Assembly: GCA_943737045.1 (NCBI GenBank)
Contig: CALSFV010000277.1
Span: forward strand, 62,001-126,000
Origin: Parapristionchus giblindavisi
Taxonomy: Eukaryota; Nematoda; Chromadorea; Rhabditida; Diplogasteridae
DNA length: 64,000 nucleotides
Reading direction: 5' to 3'
The notes under the pieces were generated by a model, which saw nothing but the letters and a program-made list of their open reading frames with translations, did no database searches and was not told where the DNA came from. Numbering within the stretch: the stretch's first letter is position 1; the number at the start of each line of letters is the position of its first letter. A program made the translations under genes and the position numbers. Of this stretch, positions 20,923-30,945 are shown one piece after another.

Positions 20923-23900
20923 CCTCCTCTCTTCTTAGCAGGAGCCTCACCTCAATATATTACGTTCATTTAGACGACTTAACTATGAGTATATTAGGGT
21001 GGTGGGAACGAATCACGGGCGAATCGTATAAGGGAGAGAGGTCGGCCATACAACGACTCATAGCGGGCAACCGTTCCCAGTGGCATTTATGACCTCTCAC
21101 CCTCGGACGAATCGGAATTTTTCGGACCGATTTCGGGCCGGGGCGATTTTCTCAGCTGGTAATGGTCGGATTGAAAAACTGAAAGCAGATTTGGAATCAG
21201 CAAAGAGAAAGCATCTAGAATATGCCTTAATAAAAGTGAAAAGTCAAATTTAAAGTGAAGTTTTAATAGGTGGAATTACGGCTAAAATGCACCATTTTCG
21301 CATGTTTTGGAAGGATTTTTTCGAGAATCCGTGAACTATATGAGGAAAGAAGTGCATAATTCAAACAAGCACTTCATGGGCTATCGAAAGAAGGGTCGTT
21401 TGTATACAATATGTGATTTTTTATTTTTTTCAAATTTCACGATTTTCATTATTCTGAAATATTTGGTACATTGTTATTGTTCATCATTATCTGTCTGTAA
21501 TTGTATTTACCTAATGATACAATATGTCATTACGATTGTAAATGAGCTACTCTTGTATCATGTGCGCACATTGTAAATTAGCGGTGTCCTTTATTGTCGG
21601 CGTCCTCTTATCCCTTTGACACCTGTCGGTATTTATGACTGTGAACACGGATATGGTCCAATCAACATATAAATATGAGCTATCAGTCATTCATTCATTC
21701 ATTCATTCATTCATTCATTAACTATCATCATGCCTTCGTCTATCTGGGACCACTTCATTGCTGACAAGGAGAACCAGAGTTCAACTTGCAAGTACTGCAA
21801 CCTCACGTATCCCACCAAGAAAGGGTGCACTTCCAATCTGTGGAGACATGCCAGGAGCAAGCATCCCGTGGAGATCATTGATTCGGACAAGGAGTTTGAT
21901 GAGCTCTGCGAGAAGATCGTTCGTTTTGTCGCATCGGAGAACCTCTCGTTCCGGACAGTCGAGAACCCTTCCTTCCGGGCTTTTTTCGGTGAGGGGGCTC
22001 GCTTACCCACCCGCTGGCAGCTAACTTACAAGGTCATGCCGTCCATGGTGGCTGACCTTCAGAAGTTTATTAAGGAGGTTCGTGCTTGTTAATTCATTTT
22101 TACCAATATCTGTTGAACCATATCGGTTCATTTTCATCGCTAACCATTCCATTTCTAGAAACTGCATGGAAAGAGAGTGACCCTTTGTATCGACCAATGG
22201 ACAAGCAAAGGAGGAAGAATTACTCTCAGCTGCTTCAACATCCACTACGCAAATGAGCAGGGACAATTAAGAAGGTTAGAAACGATTTTCTTTTTTTAAA
22301 TAGAAATTATGCAAATAATATATGATTTCAGTCTGGTTCTCGCAGTTCCTCCTCTTCACGGTAGACACACTGCAGATAATCTGCGAGAACAGATTGAAGA
22401 AGTAATCGCCAAATTCGACTTGGATGTCGCCTCTGTCGTCACCGATTCCGCCTCCAATATCAGAAAGGCTCTCAAGGATCTCGGCCTCTTCAAGTAAATA
22501 TATTTTCCATTTTTTATATGTGAAAGGTTGATCTTATCCCTTTCAGTCCTCGTTGCGCCGCTCATCAGCTTCATCTGGCAGTAACCGGAGCTATGTCCAA
22601 GTGGTCTCACTCTGGAGAGCTCAACAAGCTGAAGGAGTTCGCAAGAACTCTCAACAAGAGCTCCTCATTCAGAGAAGAGTATTTCAAGTGAGTTTATCAA
22701 GTTAATTTCATTTCACTTTCCTCACATTGCAGAGCTTGCAAAGATCTCGGTCTGAAGCAAGTAGGAGTCCCACAAAGCGTTGACACCCGCTGGGGATCTC
22801 TCTTCAGCACTATCAAACAATCACTGCAGCAATGGGAAGCAATCAATACTACTCTTGCACATAATGTAACACTTATTTCCCCTCAACATTTTCGTTATAT
22901 TCAAATTTAGGGCAAGGAGGAACTGTCGGACGAAACTCGTTTGATGCTCGCAAAGATGTCCGCTCTTCTTCAACCATTCGACATGTACACTCATCAAGTT
23001 TGTTTATTCGTCCCATTTTTTTGTTTCAAAAATTTTGTCGAAATTTTACTTTTCAAAAAAAAATGATAAAAATTAATAAACTATATTTCAGATGTCGTCT
23101 GAAGATTGTCCCCTAACAGAAGTTGCCTTCATCTTTTCTCAAATCATCTATGATATCAAGTTGTTCATCGAGAAAGAAAACGGACCCTGCCACTCTCTCG
23201 CTCTTCTTCTACACGCACAAATGGAAAAGAGATCAAAGTACTACTTGGCGAATCCTGAGATGGACAACCTTCTCTTCTTTGAACCACGTGCCATTCGATA
23301 CTTTGAAAAAAAGGAATGGAGGTTGGTAAACCTACTATTTATAAAACCTTCCATATTCTAACCATTATCAAATTTGAGAGAGATCGGAAGCTCTCTCTTC
23401 GCATCGACTCCTATTTCTTCTCCTCCTCCTTCTCCTGAAGAGAAGTCTACATTCGTGTTCGCCGAGAAGAAAGCTCGGATCTCCTCCTCCACACCGATCA
23501 CAGTCGAGATTGAAGGATACATCAAGTACTGCGAACAAAATGCAAAGCTCACTGAGAGACCACTCGCATTTTGGAACTCCCCCAGGGCTGCTGTCTTTCC
23601 AACCATAAAGGCTAAGGCACTCGACAACCTCTCAATTCCTGCTACTTCTGTGTCTGCCGAGCGTGTATTCAGCGCAGCTGGTAAGATTTATCTCATTCTT
23701 CATTAACTTGCAAATATTTATGAGTAACGTCATTTCAGGCCTTCTGGATAAGCAGCGCCTTCGTAACCAGATGTCAGCTGAGATGATGGAGACATGTCTT
23801 CTCCTTCGTCTGAACTACATTGGAGATAGGGCTCGTGAAATCTCCTTCAAAGCCCCCGAAACCCTCGTTCCTACCATCCAATCCACCATCCCAAATGATG

Positions 23901-26900
23901 ACGAAACCTATGGTTACATGTCCGATGAGAGTGACTTTGAAGAAGAATGTTCGGAGGATGAATTGGAAGATGAAATCGATTTTTCTCTGCGCTCTCGGGC
24001 GTAATAAATCATACTAATATATAAACCCTCCGATGTTTCATTGTATTGGCCCGTTGTATCGCTTTTCCCGCTTTTTTATTTGTATTCCCGATGTCAAAAT
24101 AATAATACTGCTAATAATAATAAATGAATTTTCAACTTACACTAGCCTTTCCGCACGAATTAGTCATTTTACTATGAAAAAAAAACGAAATTTCAAAAAT
24201 TCATAATTAGCTTGTTTCTACTATGGCCTAAAAGATCTCGAAAACCGAAATCCAATGATATTTTAATCATATCAGTACGATTACTAAGAGACCAGAAAAT
24301 CGGTCCGGTCCGAAATCGGCCCGAAATTCTCAATCTCATTCCAACTCATTGTCTCGTTGATCACTCACCCGTGCGAGAGAGAGGCTGTATAGAGTCTCTC
24401 TTCGGACAACCGAGATAGAAGGGCCAGGGGGAAAATCATCCGTGATTCGTTCCCACCACCCTAGAGTATATACCTTCCTCAACAACAGCCTTTTTCGCAG
24501 CACCACGCTTAGGACGAGCGTTCACCTTCTCCTTAAGAGGTACATTTGCTTATTGTTAATGATCTATTTGAAAAATATCAACCTCTTCACCATCTTCAGG
24601 TTCGGCTTTCTTTCCCTTAGGTGCAGTAGGCTTGCGACCACCCCGTTTCTTAGGAGCTTCTTCTTCTTCTCAAACAACAAAAACAATTATGAGATAAAGA
24701 AAAAAGATTTTATCCAGTTTCATTCTAGAAACCATAGGTCGAATAGCTAGGTTCTTACAAGGGAATGGTCTGAAGACACATATCCCGATCTTCACGAAAC
24801 TTTGAGGGCACACTAATTAGAACACGCAGATTTCAAATCCGTTTTAAAAACCTGCACATTATTTTTTTGAAGACCACAATACAACATTTTGTAAAAAATA
24901 GCAAAAGATATACGTCAGGTGGGAGTCGAACCTTCTCCTCCCATAAAATGCTATTCCGCGCCCTAAACCACTCGGCCACCAATACCATTCTGAAGACAGC
25001 GTTAAACGATGTTATGTAGCCAGTAAAAATTCTATCTCGCTTCAAAAAATAATGTACAGGTTTTTAAAACGGATTTGAAATCAGCGTGTTCTAATTAGTA
25101 TGCCCTCAAAGTTTCGTGAAGATCGGGATATCTGTCTTCAGACCATTCCCTTGTTAGTTTTCGAAATGCGGTCAGGTGTTTCGATTTTTTGGAAAATTTT
25201 CGGTCAAAATGCGGTCTGATTTTTCGATTTTTTCAGAAACTTTTGTCTTTTTCAAGCGGAATATGCAATGTAAACATTGGCATCCATACACCAAAAGAAA
25301 GAGCATGTACTATTTTTCAAATACTAATTTAAAATATCGGACGCATTTCGAAATGTAATATAGAAATGTGTTTAAAAGTAATAAATTCATTGCAGTTGTA
25401 AATCACTGCAATATTTCATCTGCGATTTTCTAGTTCAATATGCAATGCAAACCTTGACATCCATATATCAAATAAAAGAGGATGAAAATAGTACAAGAAA
25501 AATCTGCCGCATTTCGCAAATGTAGTATAGAAATATTTTAAAAAAAATAAAAGTTTAATTCCCTGGAACATACGTTGAACATAGCCCCTAAATCTGTCAC
25601 ACATTTTTGATGGAAAAACATGGTGCGGCTGATTTTGTTCTTATTGCGGCTGATTTTATAGTTAGCTGTGTATATTACCATGTTATATTCAAAAATTCAA
25701 GGCAATTCGTCGACATCGGGTAAAAATATTCCACTTTAAAGCAAGAACATAGGTTGAAAGCAACAGTTATGCGAATTGTAGTGTATGGTGCGTGGTGTGC
25801 CAGTCTACTGCGTACTACTGCGAGGAATGCCACACAACGCAGTTGATAACAGCAAACCCATCTTTTTTTGCAAAATGCAAAATGCCAGCTTTTCCAAAAA
25901 AATCCCAAAATACGGTCAGGCTATGTACCTTGGGACATACTTTTCGACATATGCTAGAAACATTGAATATTTTTCTTTTGTAGCCCATAATTACGATCAT
26001 AGATCGAAAAGTACGATGCAAACGACGAAGCCGCATTTCGAAAACAATGGTCGAAAAGAATGCTACAAAGTACCAAGCCTGACCGGATTATGAACCAAAA
26101 TTTCACAAAAGTCGAAAAACCTGACCGGATTTTGTGCCAAAATTTCACAAAAATCAAAAAAACCTGACCGGATTTTGAGCCAAATTTGCAAAAAATCGAA
26201 AAATCTGACCGGATTTTTAAAACCGATAACCTAGCTATTCGACCTATGTTCGAAAACATAGTTTTTAGACCTGTGATTACATCTATAAAATTACAATAAC
26301 CATATAAGATAAACATACCATCATCTTCATCGACTGCCTTATCTGCAGTCTTTTGAGCAGCAGCACGCTTAGGACGACCAACCACTTTCTTCTGAATACA
26401 AACAATCAAATTTAACAATTTGAAAGTCACACAACCTCTTCATCATCTCCAGGCTCGGCTTGTTTGTCTTTAGAAGCAGCAACCTTACGACCACCACGTT
26501 TCTTAGGAGCTTCTTCTGAAGCAATTAATAATATTGATACATCTATACACTGACAATCAAGATGTAGGTTACAATTCAATCAATCAGTGCTTAGGGTTAA
26601 TGTATCATTACAAGCTAACGAGATCATCACACCTTCTTCCTCCTCAATAATTGCATCTTCATCTACATTCATTTCCTTCTTTCCCTTGGATGCAGTAGGT
26701 TTACATCCACGTCGAGTAGTAATCTCTTCTAAATATTACCAAATTATCGATTACTCAACAAAATATAAGAAAAAAGTCGAACCTTCCTCCCCCCCCTCAC
26801 TCTTTGCCTTTTTAGTATCAGGTTCGTCCTCATCGATCGTAGTGGTCTTTCCCTTTGCAGCCTTTCTACCACGTCCGCCACGAATCTTGCGGATATCCTG

Positions 26901-27173
26901 TAACAAACAAAGATTAAATAGTTAATTATATTATATATCACCTCATATTCAATCTTCTCTTCTTGTTCACCTTCAGCTTCCTTTTCTGCCTCTACATTCT
27001 CCTAAATCAGATTGATATAGACAATATTATCGATTGGTCTCTTTGCCTTTTTAGTATCAGGGTGGTCCTCATCGGTTGTAGTGGTCTTTCCTTTTGCAGG
27101 AGCCTTTCTACCACGTCCGCAACGAATCTTGTGGATCTCCTGTAACAAACAACGATCAAATAGTTAATAATAT

Positions 27174-27214
<41 letters not shown>

Positions 27215-27997
27215 TTTTATTCCTTCAAATGAACGCATCGGGGATGGGATTGGGAATATCTGTTAGATAGTCTTGTGAAGGATGTCCGTCGCCAAGGCGA
27301 ATCGGTGAAATGTTGGGGGGGGGGGGGAGGAAGAGGCAGTAGGAGTCTTACCTACTCAGACATTTCATTAATGAATATGTGCCTCAGGGACAATCACATT
27401 ATATGGTATATTTTTTACATGATTACGAAAGACTGCTGGTGACGCCTGCACAATAGCATCAGGGAGATTATTCCAAATACCAATAGTTCGTGAGGCTAAT
27501 GTTGAATATCACCTGGTATTCTATCTGCTCTTCATGTTCACCTTCGGGTTCCCTTTCTGCCTCTACGATGGCCTAAATCAAATTCATATATACAGTATAC
27601 CCGACAGGTCAAACCTCCTCCTCCTCTTCTTCTCCAACTTTCTTTCCTCTTCCACCTTTTGCCTTAGCAACGGGTGCTTTCTTAACAGCTCTCCGTCCAC
27701 CACGTTTCCGAATTTCTTCGTATTGTACAGGATCTTCCACCTTTAAATGCAACATTATACATAACATACATTTGCATACCCTTGCAATGCGAGGATCGAC
27801 CCATTATATACAGCTCACTTTCAGGATTGACCCACTATGTAAGGTTTATACCATATTTAAAAAAAAAACACCACACTATATCCTGTGAAGCCGCCGAAAA
27901 TGAATGATACATGACATTGATTGAATATAATGACCAACCTCATCAGAAGTGGTTTCAACTGTAGTAGGCATATCTACCTCCTCAACTGGAGTAGCAG
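20923..27997 (-). CDS. AT-hook repeat nuclear protein gene (repeated exon modules)
   Basis: Exons: 27997-27939, 27740-27615, 27572-27513, 27001-26942, 26897-26783, 26728-26633, 26515-26436, 26391-26319, 24668-24583, 24528-24474, 20950-20923. Phases are consistent throughout. Each module pairs a basic AT-hook-like motif (RKRGGRRAVKK, IRGGRGRKAA, KKRGGRKVAA, VVGRPKRAAA, KKRGGRKPTA, VNARPKRGAA) with an acidic stretch (GEEEEEE, DEDEPD, EPGDDEE), in the style of HMGA-like chromatin proteins that bind AT-rich minor grooves. The exon modules are tandem duplicates. The first exon begins mid-codon, so the N-terminus lies upstream and was not found. A hAT transposon occupies the last intron and a LINE end another. 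At 20923 the model ends in phase 2 and the following exon offers either a quick stop (TAG near 20847) or, in another frame, IKRKKKSRRRDGRDL; so the 3' end is unresolved. Confidence 0.7.
21687..21719 (+). repeat. (TTCA)8 microsatellite in transposase leader
   Basis: Eight tandem TTCA/ATTC units just upstream of the transposase start codon, probably in the 5' untranslated region. Confidence 0.75.
21730..24004 (+). CDS. hAT transposase with BED zinc finger, nine exons, 594 aa
   Basis: Exons: 21730-22077, 22159-22274, 22332-22493, 22547-22687, 22733-22865, 22911-22997, 23092-23321, 23379-23680, 23739-24004; introns are mostly 45-95 bp and all phases agree. The N-terminus is a BED finger (residues about 4-46: W..F, CKYC, LWRHARSKHP). 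Then come TLCIDQWTSKGGRITLSCFN (first catalytic Asp region), VVTDSASNIRKAL (second Asp), RCAAHQLHLAV, VDTRWGSLFSTIKQS and the C-terminal dimerisation block (PLAFWNSP, FPTIKAKALDNLSIPATSV, ERVFSAAG, then RLRNQMSAEMMETCLLLRLN). The tail is acidic (DESDFEEECSEDELEDE). The start ATG follows a TATA-like CATATAAATATG and a (TTCA)8 run; AATAAA overlaps the stop region. The acceptor of exon 8 (TTTGAG) is weak. Role: cut-and-paste transposition of this element and perhaps of related MITEs. Confidence 0.92.
24757..25154. mobile_element. Foldback element with tRNA-like core (398 bp)
   Basis: The left arm (ACAAGGGAATGGTCTGAAG, then ATCCCGATCTTCACGAAACT) is repeated inverted at the right end. Arms are about 130 bp. 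The centre holds a tRNA-like sequence on the minus strand. It lies inside the split family B MITE, and so within an intron of the AT-hook gene. Confidence 0.82.
24908..24987 (-). other. tRNA-like core (Leu/Ser-type look), probably a pseudogene
   Basis: The minus strand reads GTGGCCGAGTGGTTTAGGGC (a class II tRNA-like D-arm/A-box) and, downstream, AGGTTCGACTCCCACCT (B-box). Stem pairing is imperfect by eye. A covariance search (tRNAscan-SE) would settle whether it scores as a tRNA, pseudogene or neither. Confidence 0.6.
25258..25550. repeat. Two-copy tandem repeat, unit about 178 bp
   Basis: AATATGCAATGTAAACATTG..CATCCATA..GCATTTCGAAATGTA..TATAGAAAT at about 25260-25370 recurs at about 25438-25545 with substitutions. 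It belongs to the block nested in the family B MITE. Non-coding. Confidence 0.65.
26045..26248. mobile_element. hAT-type MITE, family B, with triplicated internal unit
   Basis: 204 bp, termini CAATGGTCGAAAAG and CTATTCGACCTATG, 8-bp duplication TTCGAAAA (26037-26044, 26249-26256). Three to four tandem units of CCTGACCGGATTTT..AAAATTTCACAAAA, each about 53 bp, fill the middle. It sits in an intron of the AT-hook gene. Confidence 0.9.
27025..27139 (-). pseudogene. Dead duplicate exon of the AT-hook gene
   Basis: After a good acceptor the frame reads EIHKIRCGRGRKAPAKGK.., a copy of exon 26897-26783. The part that should hold its last codons and 5' splice site is deleted: the sequence fuses straight into the end of the next intron (ATCAATCTGATTTAG), giving an in-frame stop. 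Skipping it keeps the frame because both neighbours are phase 0. Confidence 0.65.
27178..27500 (-). mobile_element. 5'-truncated non-LTR retrotransposon (LINE) end with (ATT)n tail
   Basis: The minus strand opens with SRTIGIWNNLPDAIVQASPA and ends about 25 residues later at a stop (27378). The W-N-LP-IV-A-S-F pattern is the typical end of a non-LTR reverse transcriptase ORF. A 3' untranslated stretch with a G13 tract (27315-27327 on plus) follows, then AATAAAAT and an (ATT)n tail at 27178-27212. It is inserted in an AT-hook intron; the duplicated intron near 26930 shows the empty site. Confidence 0.75.
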
Positions 27998-28690
27998 CTG
28001 AAAGAGTACACTCAATATTCATTTCAAAAAATAGAATGGACACAAATATTATATGTAACTATGGGAACACTAAGTCTATGCAAGCATGTACATCAGAGGG
28101 ATGAAATTGTGCCAAATTCGAAGATAGAATGAAGGAAATATAGAATATTCTACAGACTCCGGTATTTTTTACTCGCGGGGCACACCGTAAAATCCCGTGG
28201 TGTACGCCGCGAGGTACACCGCGGGGTAGAACACTTAGACGGGGTACCTCGCGAGCTGCAGCCCCCGCGAGGTTGACGACGGCGTGCCTCGCGGGGCAGG
28301 AGGGACGGTGTGCCCCGCGAGGCACGCCGTCACTTCCACATCGTGGTGCACCTCGCGGTGTACCCCGCGAGATTTGGCCTCTCAACGGTGTGCAAAAAAT
28401 ACCGGAGGAGTGAAAGATTGAAAACGCGATACAACATGGCAAATTCTTCCCGCACGCTTGTCCTTCTCTCTCCTTGTCTGTATACTCCTCTCGTGTACAC
28501 TCGCGGTTATCAACCATACATTGCCATGCCCTCGCAGTGCGAGGATTGACCCACTATATAAGGACTATTTTAGGTCAATTGATAAAAAAGGAAGCTAAAA
28601 ATGACGATTTTTATGCGAAAATGATGAATTTTGTGAATCAACCCACCCAATTTTGAGAATTGACCCACTATATAAAAATAGACGGCGAGG
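27780..28690. repeat. Dispersed ATTGACCCACTATATA repeats
   Basis: The word GAGGAT(T/C)GACCCA(C/T)TATATA or a close variant occurs near 27790, 27825, 28540 and 28655, twice preceded by CTTGCAATGCGAGG/CTCGCAGTGCGAGG. Two copies flank the GC-rich foldback at 28157. Origin unknown. Confidence 0.55.
28157..28407. mobile_element. GC-rich foldback element (251 bp)
   Basis: Termini CTCCGGTATTTTTT and AAAAAATACCGGAG, with CACACCGT / ACGGTGTG just inside. The interior is unusually GC-rich for this window and consists of repeated CCTCGCGGGGCA / TGCCCCGCGAGG palindromes. No target duplication was seen. The two open frames across it are by-products of high GC. Confidence 0.75.
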
Positions 28691-28854
28691 GTAACGAAAA
28701 TGTATGTTATCAACTCTAGCCGGTGTGAAAATGCAACGTATGTTTAGTCATCAAAAAAAGGAATGCCAATAAGCTCTAAGTTTAATTTTGACACAGTTTA
28801 ATTTTGCGCCACAGTTCTAACCCACTTTCTTGCTTGAGGGAGAGGGAGTTCAAC

Positions 28855-29032
28855 CATAAGAGAAAATGCTGACCGGGAAATTGTGGCTGTGCGCATGACA
28901 ATGGTGGATTTTTTCTTTGCAAATTCGACTGGAAATTTTCCATTTTTTTTGCGAGGGAAAGGTATGCGCCATTCCCCAAAGGGAATGCAAGGCTATGCGC
29001 AGAAACAATTCGTTTTCACGCGCCCACCTATG
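28855..29032. mobile_element. hAT-type MITE, family C (CATAGGTGGG), copy 1
   Basis: 178 bp, left end CATAAGAGAAAATGC, right end CGCGCCCACCTATG, 8-bp duplication AGTTCAAC (28847-28854, 29033-29040). It shares GCTATGCGCA, GGAAATTTTCCA and AATTCGTTTTCACG with the copy at 30946. Confidence 0.85.
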
Positions 29033-29690
29033 AGTTCAACCATGGGTGTATGGTTAATGTTTTTGCAAAGTTCAATGTGAAATATGAATATGCAAAAAGA
29101 TCTGAGAAGATTGGACGATTTTGAAGCATTTTATAAGGAAAAGATGAAAAGTGTGACGGACACACAGACAGACAGACAGGCGTGCCTTATCATTTTATAG
29201 AAAACAATAAAGTAACAAAGTATTTTCAACGATGCTAGCATACGTAACAAATAAAAGAGTAAAAGAAATAAGAGAAGGCACTCACCATCTCCACCTTCTT
29301 TCATTCTTCTTCTCTTTCCGCCCCTCCCTCGTCCTCCCATCTATTAATACGGCCATAATCATTATTCATTTGTATATTAACTTTATTCACGATATTCATG
29401 ATCATGTTATTTCATTAAGTTCATGATATTTCAGTGGTAGTGAAACCGTTTAAACAATCGAATCATTAAACCAATAAATAGGCGTTTATTTCGAAATGCA
29501 CAATTATCAAAACAAATTACAAATAAAAAAATTTAAATGCAATAATAGCAATAATAACAAGGGTGAGATTCTAGCAACTTACTCAGACCTACTCATTAAA
29601 CAATAAATCCATCTCATATACCATAACAAACAAATATCTACTTCAATTAATTAACTATTCTTAACAGAAACAAAACAACATCGCAATCAT

Positions 29691-30306
29691 GGGGGGGGCG
29701 CCCGTTTCGGCAACGAGTTATAAATCGGTTGGGAGATGGTCTATGGAAACAAAAGTTGTACCATTGTTATCAGTAGTGGTGTACGGTATGGTGCTACCGT
29801 AACCGTCGGGAATCGTGAACTGTTTTTTTCAAAGTCGACCCATGACCCGGGGTTCATGGTTGAAAATTGCCGAAGTCGAAAAATTCATGACACTCCGAGA
29901 CCAAATATTAGTTGCAATTATATCAATAGTGAGCCAATCTTTTTGGATACCGTATCCCGTACTACCGTAATCTAGCTACCGTAACCTGCAATAATATGGC
30001 CAAATGCGCTTCAAATCCCGGTTTGATTACGGCAGTTCGGGTTACGGTAACCAGAAAGATAAAAGTTGGCACACAATTGATATAATGGCTACCAGTATTT
30101 GATCTCGGATAATCATGAATTTTTCGACTTCGGCCATTTTCGACCATGAACCCCGGTTCATGGTCGAATGGAAAAAATCAGTTCGCGATTCCCGACGGTT
30201 ACAGTAGCACCATACCGTACACCACTACTGATAACAATGGTACAACTTTTGTTTCCATAGACCTTCTCCCAACCGATCGTTGCCGAAATGGGCGCCCCCC
30301 CCCCCC
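29691..30306. mobile_element. Poly-G foldback element, copy 3 (best preserved)
   Basis: Starts G8 CGCCCGTTTCGGCAACGA and ends with the inverse followed by a C12 tract. Arms of about 300 bp are near-perfect inverse copies. Flanking 8-mers GCAATCAT (left) and ACAATCAT (right) match at seven of eight positions, hinting at an 8-bp duplication. Confidence 0.85.
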
Positions 30307-30309
30307 ACA

Positions 30310-30410
30310 ATCATAGGCACTCTCCGCTCTGACAACGCTCTCTCATAGATAAAGAAGGCCAGAGAGCATTGTCAGAGCGGCTTCAAAATAGCCCGGAGTG
30401 TACCTTTAAA
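30310..30410. mobile_element. Palindromic MITE, family D (CTCTCTC..GCTCTG), copy 1
   Basis: CCGCTCTGACAACGCTCTCT and its inverse AGAGAGCATTGTCAGAGCGG form a hairpin, with GGCAC / GTGTACC near the ends. Similar copies are at about 46636, 51727, 52869, 57115 and 63073. Confidence 0.7.
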
Positions 30411-30536
30411 CGGTGAATCTTTCTCATCAGACTTCGACTTGCGACCACATTCAGACGAGGTCCAACCGAACGAAGTGGAGCGTGAACACAATGATAATAT
30501 TATTAGGTGAAAGGTAAAACGTAAAGATAAATTCCG

Positions 30537-30723
30537 CTATTCAAGGCACCCGAAGTCCTACGGGAGACCAGTGATAATTCAATTGAATTAGCAATATTAG
30601 AAAAGTTGAAAATAAATAAATTTTAAAGAATATTTTTAAAAAACTAATAAATACCTTGGTAATATGAGGATGCGGGAAGGCTCCGTTCGTCGTCTGCAGC
30701 ACATCACAGATCAGCCGCCACTT
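30537..30723 (-). CDS. Possible terminal exon pair of a minus-strand gene
   Basis: Exon 30723-30655 after a good TTTTGCAG acceptor reads KWRLICDVLQTTNGAFPHPH and ITK in phase 0; exon 30557-30537 adds DFGCLE and a stop. Codon use looks coding (GC-rich, conserved-looking core). The upstream part of the gene was not found and no family is recognised. Confidence 0.4.
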
Positions 30724-30945
30724 CTGCAAAATAGGAACAATACTATCTTGACTGGACACAGTAACTACCGTACCCCTCTAAAACTACCGCAACCATCGCT
30801 CACAGATCGGCGCTTGTTCCGCAAATGCCCACGCTTGCCACGCCCCCTTTTCCAGGGAGAGGCCCTGGGAGGGGGGAGGGGAGGGGGGGGGGGGGTGCGC
30901 CCCAGCCGGCGACTTCTCCAAGTAGATGGAGAAGTAGATGGAGAA

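Larger units (their letters stand above)
20995..24463 (+). mobile_element. Complete hAT transposon, 3,469 bp, apparently intact
   Basis: The terminal inverted repeats match perfectly for 24 bp, starting TAGGGTGGTGGGAACGAATC, and a perfect 8-bp duplication GAGTATAT flanks the element (20987-20994, 24464-24471). It carries a full transposase gene on the plus strand. Insertion is in an intron of the minus-strand AT-hook gene; the duplicated GAGTATAT ends two bases beyond that intron's 5' splice-site GT, so the donor is retained. Perfect ends and an open gene argue for a recent arrival and possible activity. Confidence 0.95.
24733..25953. mobile_element. Family B MITE split in two by later insertions, TSD still matching
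   Basis: The left end CATAGGTCGAATAGCTAGG is at 24733 and the right end CTTTTCGACATATG at 25953. The 8-mer CTAGAAAC is present outside both (24725-24732, 25954-25961). The family is about 200 bp, so about 1 kb of the interval is nested: a foldback element (24757-25154) and a further repeat-containing block (about 25265-25880). Confidence 0.82.

Noticed and set aside
28059..28517. 152-codon minus-strand open frame
   Set aside because: Runs over the GC-rich foldback element; open because of base composition.
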